Source: JBKPNJ01 sp963695705
GTDB lineage: Bacteria; Actinomycetota; Actinomycetes; Propionibacteriales; Nocardioidaceae
NCBI GenBank assembly: GCA_963695705.1
Contig: CAVOHB010000010.1
Location: 248,001 to 312,000 of the forward strand
Direction of reading: 5' to 3'
DNA: 64,000 nucleotides
Shown: in pieces, positions 57,041 to 63,962 of the stretch
Numbering within the stretch: the stretch's first letter is position 1
How the letters are laid out: each line of letters starts with the position of its first letter
Position numbers and translations under genes: made by a program
Notes under the pieces: model-generated
What the model was told of the DNA's origin: nothing
Database searches by the model: none
What the model saw: the letters and a program-made list of their open reading frames with translations, nothing else

Positions 57041-58819
57041 ATGGCCGCTCCGAGCAGGAATCTGGTCAATGCCGAACGCATCGACAAGGCGTACGGCGTC
57101 CGCCATCTCCTCCGCGGCGTCAGCCTCGGTGTCGGCACGTCCGAGCGGGTCGGCATCGTCGGCCGCAACGGGGACGGCAAGACCACGCTGCTGCGGCTGC
57201 TGGCCCGGGTGGACGAGCCGGACGCCGGTCGGGTGGTCCACGTCCGCGGGCTGCAGGTCGGGCTGCTGGGCCAGCACGACGCCTTCCCACCCGGCTCGAC
57301 CGTGCGGTCGGTGGTCCTGGGGGAACGCGCCGACCACGAATGGGCGGCCGACGCCACCACCCGGGAGGTGGTGGTACGCCTGCTGGACGGTCTCGACCTT
57401 GATCGTCGCGTCGGGGAGCTCTCGGGTGGGGAGCGACGCCGCTCGTCGCTCGCGGCTCTCCTCCTCCAGCAGGTGGACCTGCTCATGCTCGACGAACCGA
57501 CCAACCACCTCGATGTGGAGGCGATCGACTGGGTGGCGCGGCACCTGGCGAACCGGGCGAGCGCACTGCTGGTGGTGACGCACGACCGCTGGTTACTCGA
57601 CGCGGTGTGCACCACCACCTGGGAGGTCCACGACGGGGTGGTGGACGCGTACGACGGCGGCTACGCGGCGTTCACCCTTGCCAGGGCCGAACGCGCCCGA
57701 CAGGCGGAGGCCGGCGACGAGCGACGCCGCAACCTGCTGCGCAAGGAGCTGGCCTGGCTGCGGCGCGGTCCACCGGCCCGTACGTCCAAGCCGAGGTTCC
57801 GGACCGAGGCGGCCAGCGCGCTGATCGCCGACGAACCACCGCCGCGCGACGCCATCGCGCTGCGGCGGTTCGCCGTCAGCAGGCTCGGCAAGGACGTACT
57901 CGACATCGAGAACACCGACGTGACCCGCGGCGGTCGGACGCTGCTCGAGAAGGTGACCTGGCGGCTGGGTGCGGGGGACCGCGTCGGCCTGGTCGGCGTC
58001 AACGGCGCAGGCAAGACGACAGTGCTCCGGCTGCTGGCAGCAGAGCTTCGCCCGGACCACGGCCGGGTGCGCACCGGCAAGACGGTCTCCCTGGCCCACC
58101 TTCCTCAGGCGGTGACCGAGGTCGACACGCCTGAGCGCGTTCTGGAGTCGGTCGAGAAGATCCGCCGGCTCGCGCAGACCGCCTCCGGTCGTGAGGTCAG
58201 CGCATCGAGCCTGCTCGAGCGCTTCGGCTTCATCGGTGAGCGTTTGACGGCGCGAATCGGCGACCTGTCCGGCGGGGAACGTCGCCGGCTGCAGCTGTTG
58301 CGGCTGCTGCTCCGCGAGCCCAATGTGCTGCTCCTGGACGAGCCGACGAACGACCTCGACATCGACACGCTCACCGTGCTGGAGGACTATCTCGACGGCT
58401 GGCCGGGAACTCTCGTCGTGGTCTCACACGACAGGTACTTCCTCGAGCGAGTCTGCGACTCGGTCTGGGCGCTGCTCGGCGACGGGTCTCTGCGCATGCT
58501 GCCCGGCGGCGTCGAGGAGTACCTGACCCGGCATCGCCGTCTGGTCGACGAGCGCGACCGGCTCAGCGTCCAGGCGGCTGGACCGTCGGCCGCGTCGCGG
58601 ACGTCAGACGCCGGCGGGCAGCGCGCGGCGGCCAAGGACCTCGCCCGGCTGGATCGGCAGCTGGCCAGACTGTCGGGTCGGGAGGCGAGGCTGCACGAAC
58701 AGATGGCCATGCACGCGAGCGACTACCAGAAGCTGGTCGAGTTCGAGCGCGAGCTGCACGAACTGCACGCTGAGCGTGATGCGCTCGAGCTGGCCTGGTT
58801 GGAGGCCGCCGGGCGCTAG
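57041..58819 (+). CDS. ABC-F family ATP-binding protein (Uup-like)
   Basis: 592 residues. Two ATPase domains: Walker A GRNGDGKTT and GVNGAGKTT, signatures LSGGERRRSS and LSGGERRRLQ, Walker B LLMLDEPTNHLD and VLLLDEPTNDLD. They are joined by a linker of about 80 residues (ERARQAEAGDERRRNLLRKE) and followed by a C-terminal coiled coil (RAAAKDLARLDRQLARLSGR to the end), as in Uup. No membrane segments. ABC-F proteins act on the ribosome; Uup also affects DNA transposon excision. Resistance to ribosome-targeting antibiotics is possible but not shown. The stop TAG shares its CTAG with the stop of the opposing MarR gene. Confidence 0.93.
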   Translation: MAAPSRNLVNAERIDKAYGVRHLLRGVSLGVGTSERVGIVGRNGDGKTTLLRLLARVDEPDAGRVVHVRGLQVGLLGQHDAFPPGSTVRSVVLGERADHEWAADATTREVVVRLLDGLDLDRRVGELSGGERRRSSLAALLLQQVDLLMLDEPTNHLDVEAIDWVARHLANRASALLVVTHDRWLLDAVCTTTWEVHDGVVDAYDGGYAAFTLARAERARQAEAGDERRRNLLRKELAWLRRGPPARTSKPRFRTEAASALIADEPPPRDAIALRRFAVSRLGKDVLDIENTDVTRGGRTLLEKVTWRLGAGDRVGLVGVNGAGKTTVLRLLAAELRPDHGRVRTGKTVSLAHLPQAVTEVDTPERVLESVEKIRRLAQTASGREVSASSLLERFGFIGERLTARIGDLSGGERRRLQLLRLLLREPNVLLLDEPTNDLDIDTLTVLEDYLDGWPGTLVVVSHDRYFLERVCDSVWALLGDGSLRMLPGGVEEYLTRHRRLVDERDRLSVQAAGPSAASRTSDAGGQRAAAKDLARLDRQLARLSGREARLHEQMAMHASDYQKLVEFERELHELHAERDALELAWLEAAGR

Positions 58820-59313
58820 GGGACGTCGTCGTCGAAGGGAGCGACGAGCGACCGAAGCAGATCTGCGAGCCGCCGACGGTCCGGCTCCGTCAGGTCGCCG
58901 AGCAGCTCGCGCTCGCGGGCGATGAGCCCGTCGAAGGCGGCGTCGACGACGCTGAGGCCGCTCGGCGTCAGCTGGACCAGGACGCCGCGCCGATCACCGG
59001 GGTCGGGAAGCCGGGTCACGAAACCTCGCGCCGCCAGCCGATCGACCCGGTTTGTCATGGTGCCGCTGGTGACCAGCGTCTCGCGCAGCAGCGCCCCCGG
59101 AGACCGCCGAAACGGCCGTCCGGAGCGGCGCAGCGCGGTGAGGACGTCGAACTCCCACAGCTCCAGACCGTGCTCGGCGAAGACCCGGCGGCGGGTGCGG
59201 TCAAGGTGCCTGCTCAACCGGGTGACCCGGCTGAAGACCTCCATCGGGGCGACGTCGAGTCCGGGTCGTTCCCGGTGCCACGCCTGCACCAGACGGTCCA
59301 CCTCGTCTCGCAT
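58816..59313 (-). CDS. MarR-family transcriptional regulator
   Basis: 165 residues from ATG 59313. The winged helix has LSRHLDRTRRRVFAEHGLEL, WEFDVLTALRRSGRPFRRSP, GALLRETLVTSGTMTNRVDR, LAARGFVTRLPDPGDRRGVL and VQLTPSGLSVVDAAFDGLIA (the D-x-R-G-x-x-V-x-L-T wing). TACGCT lies 7 nt before the ATG, predicting a leaderless mRNA. Palindromic TCAAGAGTCTTGA (59331-59343) and TCTTGACATCGAGA (59338-59351) lie just upstream, between it and the divergent small ORF, as in autoregulated MarR genes. Ligand unknown. Confidence 0.9.
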   Translation of the reverse strand: MRDEVDRLVQAWHRERPGLDVAPMEVFSRVTRLSRHLDRTRRRVFAEHGLELWEFDVLTALRRSGRPFRRSPGALLRETLVTSGTMTNRVDRLAARGFVTRLPDPGDRRGVLVQLTPSGLSVVDAAFDGLIARERELLGDLTEPDRRRLADLLRSLVAPFDDDVP

Positions 59314-59330
59314 ACAGGTCAGCGTAGCGA

Positions 59331-59351
59331 TCAAGAGTCTTGACATCGAGA
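59331..59351. promoter_or_regulatory. MarR-type operator palindromes
   Basis: TCAAGAGTCTTGA (59331-59343) is a perfect 13-bp palindrome; TCTTGACATCGAGA (59338-59351) is a near-palindrome overlapping it. Both lie upstream of the leaderless MarR gene. Confidence 0.6.
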
Positions 59352-59420
59352 GACTCGTTTGGCGAGACTCTTTCTTGTGCGACGATGGGAAAACATCCGT
59401 CAGATGGATCGGAGCAGCCG

Positions 59421-59615
59421 ATGAGCCGCCGGCCGGACGCTGACGCGCTGCCCGTCGGCGCGGTGCGTGAGATACCGGCGAAGTGGCGGGTGCTACCGCC
59501 GCCGATCACACCGGAGCAGATGCGGACGGTCCAGCCGACCCACGACGCGCCCGACCCGGACGGAGGACGCAACCCGGACACGGACTTCCTCATCCGCTAC
59601 GGTCTGGTCTTCTAG
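59421..59615 (+). CDS. Small proline-rich protein, 64 residues
   Basis: ATG 59421 has GGAG six bases upstream. The product MSRRPDADALPVGAVREIPA, then KWRVLPPPITPEQMRTVQPT and DTDFLIRYGLVF, is proline-rich with no transmembrane segment or cysteine. No family is recognised. It sits between a divergent MarR gene and a methyltransferase gene starting 26 bp after its stop, so it may be the first gene of a short operon (small protein, methyltransferase, VOC protein) controlled by MarR. The last hydrophobic FLIRYGLVF could mediate binding. Could also be an untranslated leader; confidence is limited. Confidence 0.5.
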   Translation: MSRRPDADALPVGAVREIPAKWRVLPPPITPEQMRTVQPTHDAPDPDGGRNPDTDFLIRYGLVF

Positions 59616-59641
59616 AACGGCCGACGACGACCTCCCCAACC

Positions 59642-60421
59642 ATGAGCGCACACTCCTGGGACGCGGACGCCTATCTCGCGTTCGCCGACGAACGCGGCCG
59701 ACCCTTCGATGAGCTGGTCCGCCGCGTCGGCGCGGAGGAACCGTCGTTCGTGGTCGACGTCGGCTGCGGACCGGGCAACCTGACGATCACGCTTACCGAT
59801 CGCTGGCCCGGCGCCACCGTGCTGGGCGTCGACAGCTCTCCTGAGATGATCCGCGCGGCCGGGGAGCTCCCGGCGCCCTCCCGGCTGTGGTTCGAGAAGG
59901 CCGACCTGCGCGTCTGGCGACCCTCCGGTCCTGTCGACGTGATCGTGGCGAACGCCGTCCTGCAGTGGGTCCCGGACCACCTGGAGCTGCTCGATGGGCT
60001 GGTCGGTCAGCTGAGTCACGGCGGCTGGCTGGCCCTGCAGGTGCCGGGGAACTTCGAGCAGCCGAGCCATCGTCTCCTGCATGAGCTGGCTGCCGACCCG
60101 AGGTTCGCGCCGTTCACCGGCGGGGTCGCCACGCCGCGCGCGTACGACCCGCAGGTCTATCTCGAGGTGCTGACGGGGCTTGGGTGCACCGTCGACGCCT
60201 GGGAGACCACCTACCTGCAGGTGCTGTCCGGACCCGACCCGGTCTTTCAATGGATCTCCGGAACGGGTGCCCGGCCGGTGCTCCAATCGCTGCCCGATCC
60301 GCAGCGTGCAGAGTTCGAGCGGGAGTACGCGCGGCGGCTGGCGGAGGCGTACCCGCGCCAGGATCTGGGGACGGTGCTGCCGTTCCGCCGGGTCTTCGCG
60401 GTCGCCCAGCGGCGGACCTGA
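59642..60421 (+). CDS. Trans-aconitate 2-methyltransferase-like SAM-dependent methyltransferase
   Basis: 259 residues from ATG 59642. WDADAYLAFADERGRPFDEL and VVDVGCGPGNLTITLTDRWP, VLGVDSSPEMIRAA, then ANAVLQWVPDHLELLDGLVG and GGWLALQVPGNFEQPSHRLL follow the Tam family in order, including the V-x-D-x-G-C-G-x-G-N-L-T SAM loop and the Q-V-P-x-N segment. Tam methylates the (E)-3-position acid of trans-aconitate to protect cis-aconitate metabolism. The start is 26 bp after the small ORF and the stop overlaps the VOC gene ATG as TGATG. Confidence 0.9.
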   Translation: MSAHSWDADAYLAFADERGRPFDELVRRVGAEEPSFVVDVGCGPGNLTITLTDRWPGATVLGVDSSPEMIRAAGELPAPSRLWFEKADLRVWRPSGPVDVIVANAVLQWVPDHLELLDGLVGQLSHGGWLALQVPGNFEQPSHRLLHELAADPRFAPFTGGVATPRAYDPQVYLEVLTGLGCTVDAWETTYLQVLSGPDPVFQWISGTGARPVLQSLPDPQRAEFEREYARRLAEAYPRQDLGTVLPFRRVFAVAQRRT

Positions 60422-60891
60422 TGGCCGGTGTCACGCTGCACCACGTACAGGTGTCCTGCCGCGCCGGGGACGAGCCGGCCGCCCGAGAGTTCTACGGTCG
60501 GCTGCTCGGCATCCCGGAGACGGCGAAGCCACCGGCGCTCGCGGCCCGTGGTGGCGTGTGGTTCCGCGGACCGGGATGCGAGGTGCACGTCGGCGTCGAG
60601 GACGGGTTTCGTCCCGCCGGCAAGGCCCACCCCGCCTTCGTGGTCGACGACATCGACGCTCTCGCCGACCGGCTCGCGCAGAGCCGCTACCCGGTCACCT
60701 GGGACGACGCTTTCCCCGGCTACCGCCGTTTCTACACCGCCGACGGCAGCGGCAACCGGGTCGAGATCCTGAGCCGGGATCGGTCGGATGGGGGCGCCGC
60801 AGCACGGGCTCACCCGGACAGCCTTGCCACCACTCCGTCCGGTCCCGAGGCCCAGCACGAGCCCCAGCCCGTGCACGATGCGGCGTCGTAG
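60421..60891 (+). CDS. VOC (glyoxalase/bleomycin-resistance) family protein
   Basis: 156 residues from ATG 60421. VTLHHVQVSCRAGDEPAARE, FYGRLLGIPETAKPPALAAR, WFRGPGCEVHVGVEDGFRPA and HPAFVVDDIDALADRLAQSR with YPVTWDDAFPGYRRFYTADG, SGNRVEILS are the VOC beta-alpha-beta-beta-beta folds; H-Q near the start, H in the middle and E in VEIL are the usual metal positions. The domain ends near residue 123; the last 33 residues (RDRSDGGAAARAHPD onwards) have no counterpart and lie over the 3' end of the opposing gene (82-bp overlap), so the real stop could be displaced. Substrate unknown. Confidence 0.85.
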   Translation: MAGVTLHHVQVSCRAGDEPAAREFYGRLLGIPETAKPPALAARGGVWFRGPGCEVHVGVEDGFRPAGKAHPAFVVDDIDALADRLAQSRYPVTWDDAFPGYRRFYTADGSGNRVEILSRDRSDGGAAARAHPDSLATTPSGPEAQHEPQPVHDAAS

Positions 60892-61955
60892 TCACCGGAG
60901 TCGAACCTGGTCCACGTCCTTCCGGCGTTGTGGGAGACGTCGCTCCCGTTCGGGCCGACGGTGATCACGGTCCGGGTGTGCCGGTCGACCCAGGCGGATC
61001 CGGATCGGTAGCCGGAAACGCTACCGCCATGCCGCCAGCGTTGTCCGCCGTCGAGCGAGCGGGCAGACGCGCCCTTGTCGGGCTTGTTGAAGTCACCACC
61101 GACCGCCACTCCGACGTGCTTGTTCTTGAACGCGAGCGAGAAGATCCCAGCCCCGGCGGGGTCGGCGGGAATCGGGACCCTCTTCACCACCCAGGTATGT
61201 CCGTCGTCGCGCGAGTGGAAGATCCTCGAGACGCCACCACCGGTGGCCAGCCACGCGTCGTGCCTGCCCGTGGTCACCAGGCACGTCCCGCTGGCGGCGA
61301 ACCCGAACTCGCCGTGCTGAGCGGCAGGCATACCGCGCCGTGGGAGGACCCTCCAGGTCAGTCCCCGGTCGGTCGTGGCGAGGATGCGGAACTTGCCGCG
61401 CACGGGATCGCTCACCGCCAGGCCTCGCCGGGTGCCGGGGAAGAACGCCATGCAGTCGTAGAACGCGTGCCGATCGTGGTTCACGAAGGCCAGCGTCCAG
61501 GTCCTGCCGCCGTTCCTGGTCGTGTAGATGCGCGAGGCCCTCGCCGCACCGATTGCCAGCACGCTGGCATGCGTGGCGTCGGTTGCCTCGACGTCACGGA
61601 AGAGCAGGCCCCTGGAGTGGGCGGGGGAGACCTTCCGCCAGGTCCTACCGCCGCTGGTCGTGCGGAGCACCGCACCGTCTTCCCCGCTCACCCACGCGAC
61701 CCGGGCGCTGACGGCGTCGAGACCACGAAGCTGCTGGTCCGATCCCGTCGGGACGAGGCGCCAGTCCGGTCTGTGTAGCGCGCGGTGTCCCCCGGCGGCC
61801 GGCTCCCGCGCGTGCCCCGCCGGCCCGGCCGAGGCCTGGCCGGCGGCGAGACCTGCTGCCCCCGCCGTCCCGGCCGAGGCCTGGCCGCCGGCGAGACCTG
61901 CTGCCCCCGCCGTCAGAACCGCAAGTGCCGTCAGGGTCGCGGTCGCACGTCTCAT
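60810..61955 (-). CDS. Exported Ycf48/BNR-repeat beta-propeller protein (sialidase-like)
   Basis: 381 residues from ATG 61955. A signal peptide (RRATATLTALAVLTAGAAGL) is followed by a 15-residue tandem repeat (AGAAGLAGGQASAG twice), then a seven-bladed-type propeller with Asp-box repeats: VLRTTSGGRTWRKV, IYTTRNGGRTWTLA, ILATTDRGLTWRVL, IFHSRDDGHTWVVK, ARSLDGGQRWRHGG, VSHNAGRTWTRFD. These S-x-D-x-G-x-x-W repeats occur in sialidases and in the Ycf48 photosystem II assembly factor; here there is no catalytic RIP or Asp triad visible, so sugar hydrolysis is not supported. The stop of the TetR gene overlaps its ATG as ATGA, so they are coupled. Confidence 0.8.
   Translation of the reverse strand: MRRATATLTALAVLTAGAAGLAGGQASAGTAGAAGLAAGQASAGPAGHAREPAAGGHRALHRPDWRLVPTGSDQQLRGLDAVSARVAWVSGEDGAVLRTTSGGRTWRKVSPAHSRGLLFRDVEATDATHASVLAIGAARASRIYTTRNGGRTWTLAFVNHDRHAFYDCMAFFPGTRRGLAVSDPVRGKFRILATTDRGLTWRVLPRRGMPAAQHGEFGFAASGTCLVTTGRHDAWLATGGGVSRIFHSRDDGHTWVVKRVPIPADPAGAGIFSLAFKNKHVGVAVGGDFNKPDKGASARSLDGGQRWRHGGSVSGYRSGSAWVDRHTRTVITVGPNGSDVSHNAGRTWTRFDSGDYDAASCTGWGSCWASGPDGVVARLSG
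61826..61915. repeat. Two tandem 45-bp repeats in the N-terminal coding region of the propeller protein
   Basis: 61826-61870 and 61871-61915 are near-identical and encode two 15-residue copies of AGAAGLAxGQASAGx just after the signal peptide. Confidence 0.8.
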
Positions 61956-62740
61956 CCGGTTGCCGCCTCCTCGCTCTCGCCCTGCGAGGGCAGTGCCTTC
62001 TTGTCCTCGCCCTGCGAGGACAGTGCCTCGCTGTCCTCGCCCTGCGAGGACAGTGCCTCGCTGTTCTCGCCCTGCGAGGACAGTGCCTTCTTGTCCTCGC
62101 CCTGCGAGGACAGCGTGGGGGCCAGCTCGAGTCCGGACAGACCATGCCAGGCAAGGTTGCACAGGTGCGCCGCGACGATGGTCTTGGTCGGCTTGCGCGC
62201 GTCGAGCCACCACTGGCCGGTGGTGCCGACCATCCCCACCAGCATCTGGGCGTACATCGGCGCGTTCTTAGGGTCGAATCCTCGCGAGGAGAACTCCTGC
62301 GCCAAGATGTACTCCACCCTCGTTGCCACGTCGCTGATGATCGTCACGAACGATCCAGAGGCCGAGCCGAGCGGCGAGTCCCGCACCAGGATGCGGAAGC
62401 CGTCGGAGGAGTTCTCGATGTAGTCGAGCAGGGCCAGGGCGGCCTGTTCCAGAAGCTCACGAGGATCGCCGGCGGTGAGGGCCGCCCGCATCATGTCGAG
62501 CAGTTGCCGCACCTCACGATCGACGACGACCGCATAGATGCCCTCCTTGCCGCCGAAGTGCTCGTAGACGACGGGCTTGGAGACAGAGGCGCGGGCCGCG
62601 ATCTCCTCGATGGAGGTGCCCTCGAACCCGCGCTCGGCGAAGACGCTGCGGGCGATGTCGATGAGCTGCTCGCGTCGCTCCGCACCGGTCATGCGAGATC
62701 TGGTACGCCGGGACTTGACGTCGTCCGGGATCGAGGTCAC
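61952..62740 (-). CDS. TetR-family regulator with C-terminal decapeptide repeats
   Basis: 262 residues from ATG 62740. RMTGAERREQLIDIARSVFA, ERGFEGTSIEEIAARASVSK and PVVYEHFGGKEGIYAVVVDR are a TetR helix-turn-helix; the ligand domain runs to about residue 205 (LCNLAWHGLSGLELAP). After this the protein ends in four to five copies of a ten-residue unit, ALSSQGED(K/S)(K/E), finishing LPSQGESEEAATG. The tail is unusual in TetR proteins and must be flexible and acidic. The gene overlaps the start of the exported propeller-protein gene, suggesting the two are co-expressed. Such regulators near fatty-acid genes often sense acyl-CoA; the desaturase gene lies upstream in the opposite reading order on the same strand. 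Confidence 0.88.
   Translation of the reverse strand: MTSIPDDVKSRRTRSRMTGAERREQLIDIARSVFAERGFEGTSIEEIAARASVSKPVVYEHFGGKEGIYAVVVDREVRQLLDMMRAALTAGDPRELLEQAALALLDYIENSSDGFRILVRDSPLGSASGSFVTIISDVATRVEYILAQEFSSRGFDPKNAPMYAQMLVGMVGTTGQWWLDARKPTKTIVAAHLCNLAWHGLSGLELAPTLSSQGEDKKALSSQGENSEALSSQGEDSEALSSQGEDKKALPSQGESEEAATG
61976..62114. repeat. 30-bp tandem repeats (4.6 copies) encoding the TetR decapeptide tail
   Basis: Units begin at 61976, 62006, 62036, 62066 and 62096 with CTCGCCCTGCGAGG; the last is partial. Each unit itself contains the small palindrome CTCGCCCTGCGAG. Confidence 0.9.
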
Positions 62741-62779
62741 CCGGTCATCCTGCCAGCGTGCGGAGGATGGGCGTGGTCC

Positions 62780-63754
62780 TCAGCCGCCGCTACGGCTGGT
62801 GGCCGCGACCCGCTTGGCCTGCAGCCGTTCCTTGACCGGCCAGCGGACGCCGTGGACCCAACCGAGCTTCTCCAGCAGCCAGATGATCCGGGCGGACGTG
62901 TCGATCTGGCCGCGGAGCACGCCATGCCGGGCACAGGTCGGGTCGGCGTGGTGCAGGTTGTGCCACGACTCGCCCATCGACGGGATGGCCAGCCACCACA
63001 CGTTCCCGGACTTGTCGCGGCTCTTGAAGGGGCGCTCTCCGACCGCGTGGCAGATCGAGTTGATCGACCACGTCACGTGGTGCAACAGCGCGATGCGGAC
63101 CAGGGAGGCCCAGAAGAACGCGGTGAGCGCTCCTTGCCACGACCACGACCAGAGACCGCCGACAACGGGCGGCAGCAAGAGGGTCGCGACGACGAACCAC
63201 GGGAACAGCCGTGAGACCCGAACCAGGTCATGGTCCTTGAGCAGGTCGGGGGCGTATTGGCGCTGCGGCGTCTGCTCGGTGTCGAACAGCCAGCCGGCGT
63301 GGGCGTACAGCAGTCCCTTCATCAGCGCGGGCACGTTGTCTCCGTACCGCCAGGGGGAGTGCGGGTCGCCGTCGCGGTCGGAGAACTTGTGGTGCTTGCG
63401 GTGGTCGGCGACCCAGCGGATCACCGGGCCCTGGATCGCCATCGAGCCGGCGACCGCCAGGGCCACCTTGACCACCCGGTTCGGCTTGAACGACTTGTGG
63501 GTGAAGTAGCGGTGGTACCCAACCGTGATGCCGTGGCCGGTGACGACGTACATGACGGCCGCCAGAGCGACGTCGCGCCACCCCAGCCAGCCGCCCCAGG
63601 CGATGGGCACCGCAGCCAGTACCGCGAGGAAGGGAATCGCGATGAAGGCCGCCAGGATGATCTTCTCGGTCGTCGACTGCAGGTCTTCGCCGAGCGCGCC
63701 GTAGGGGGCCGGTGCGTCTGCGGTGGTCTGTTCTGCAAGGGCGGTAGGGGTCAT
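62780..63754 (-). CDS. Acyl-CoA/fatty-acid desaturase (DesA3-like, membrane delta-9)
   Basis: 324 residues from ATG 63754. Transmembrane pairs (IILAAFIAIPFLAVLAAVPI, VALAAVMYVVTGHGITVGYH and later helices) flank the three histidine boxes: HRYFTH, HRKHHKFSD and ESWHNLHH. These ligate the di-iron centre of membrane stearoyl-CoA-type desaturases. The NRVVKVALAVAGSMAIQGPV and WVADHRKHH order is that of mycobacterial DesA3. The enzyme introduces a double bond to adjust membrane fluidity and needs a reductase, not in the window. A TetR-type palindrome at 63794-63813 in the promoter suggests regulation by an acyl-CoA-responsive repressor; the adjacent TetR gene is a candidate. Confidence 0.93.
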   Translation of the reverse strand: MTPTALAEQTTADAPAPYGALGEDLQSTTEKIILAAFIAIPFLAVLAAVPIAWGGWLGWRDVALAAVMYVVTGHGITVGYHRYFTHKSFKPNRVVKVALAVAGSMAIQGPVIRWVADHRKHHKFSDRDGDPHSPWRYGDNVPALMKGLLYAHAGWLFDTEQTPQRQYAPDLLKDHDLVRVSRLFPWFVVATLLLPPVVGGLWSWSWQGALTAFFWASLVRIALLHHVTWSINSICHAVGERPFKSRDKSGNVWWLAIPSMGESWHNLHHADPTCARHGVLRGQIDTSARIIWLLEKLGWVHGVRWPVKERLQAKRVAATSRSGG

Positions 63755-63793
63755 CGCGCGGTCCCGTCTGTGGTTGGCTACTTACGCAACCGT

Positions 63794-63813
63794 AACCTAC
63801 GGTGCCGTAGGTT
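63794..63813. promoter_or_regulatory. Palindromic operator in the desaturase promoter
   Basis: AACCTACGG (63794-63802) and CCGTAGGTT (63805-63813) are perfect inverted repeats with a TG centre. The site lies next to a -35-like TTGCCA (63819-63814, minus strand), 40-60 bp before the desaturase ATG. Such dyads are TetR-type sites. Confidence 0.65.
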
Positions 63814-63883
63814 TGGCAAGTCCTTCGGCGTGGCGTGGGTGTGCCCCGCCATCCCGACGGCTCGTAGGCTGGGGCCGCATCAT

Positions 63884-63962
63884 TCCCCGGTTGGTCTGCC
63901 GGCAGGGCCCGCCGCACTTTGAATGCGGACTAGCGACGTAGGTTCGACTCCTACCCGGGGAG
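63884..63962 (+). tRNA. tRNA-like gene, anticodon UUG (Gln), unusual 79-nt shape
   Basis: Acceptor TCCCCGG (63884-63890) pairs with CCGGGGA (63955-63961); anticodon arm CCGCA-CTTTGAA-TGCGG (63912-63928) gives anticodon TTG with U33 and A37; T-arm GTAGG-TTCGACT-CCTAC is perfect. The D-arm GGTC/GGCC is short and the variable region (63929-63937) is nine bases, longer than a normal class I tRNA. Two bases instead of one separate the D and anticodon arms. Confidence 0.6.

Noticed and set aside
61976..62114. CRISPR or minisatellite unrelated to coding
   Set aside because: The 30-bp units are in frame inside the TetR gene and encode a decapeptide; there are no spacers.
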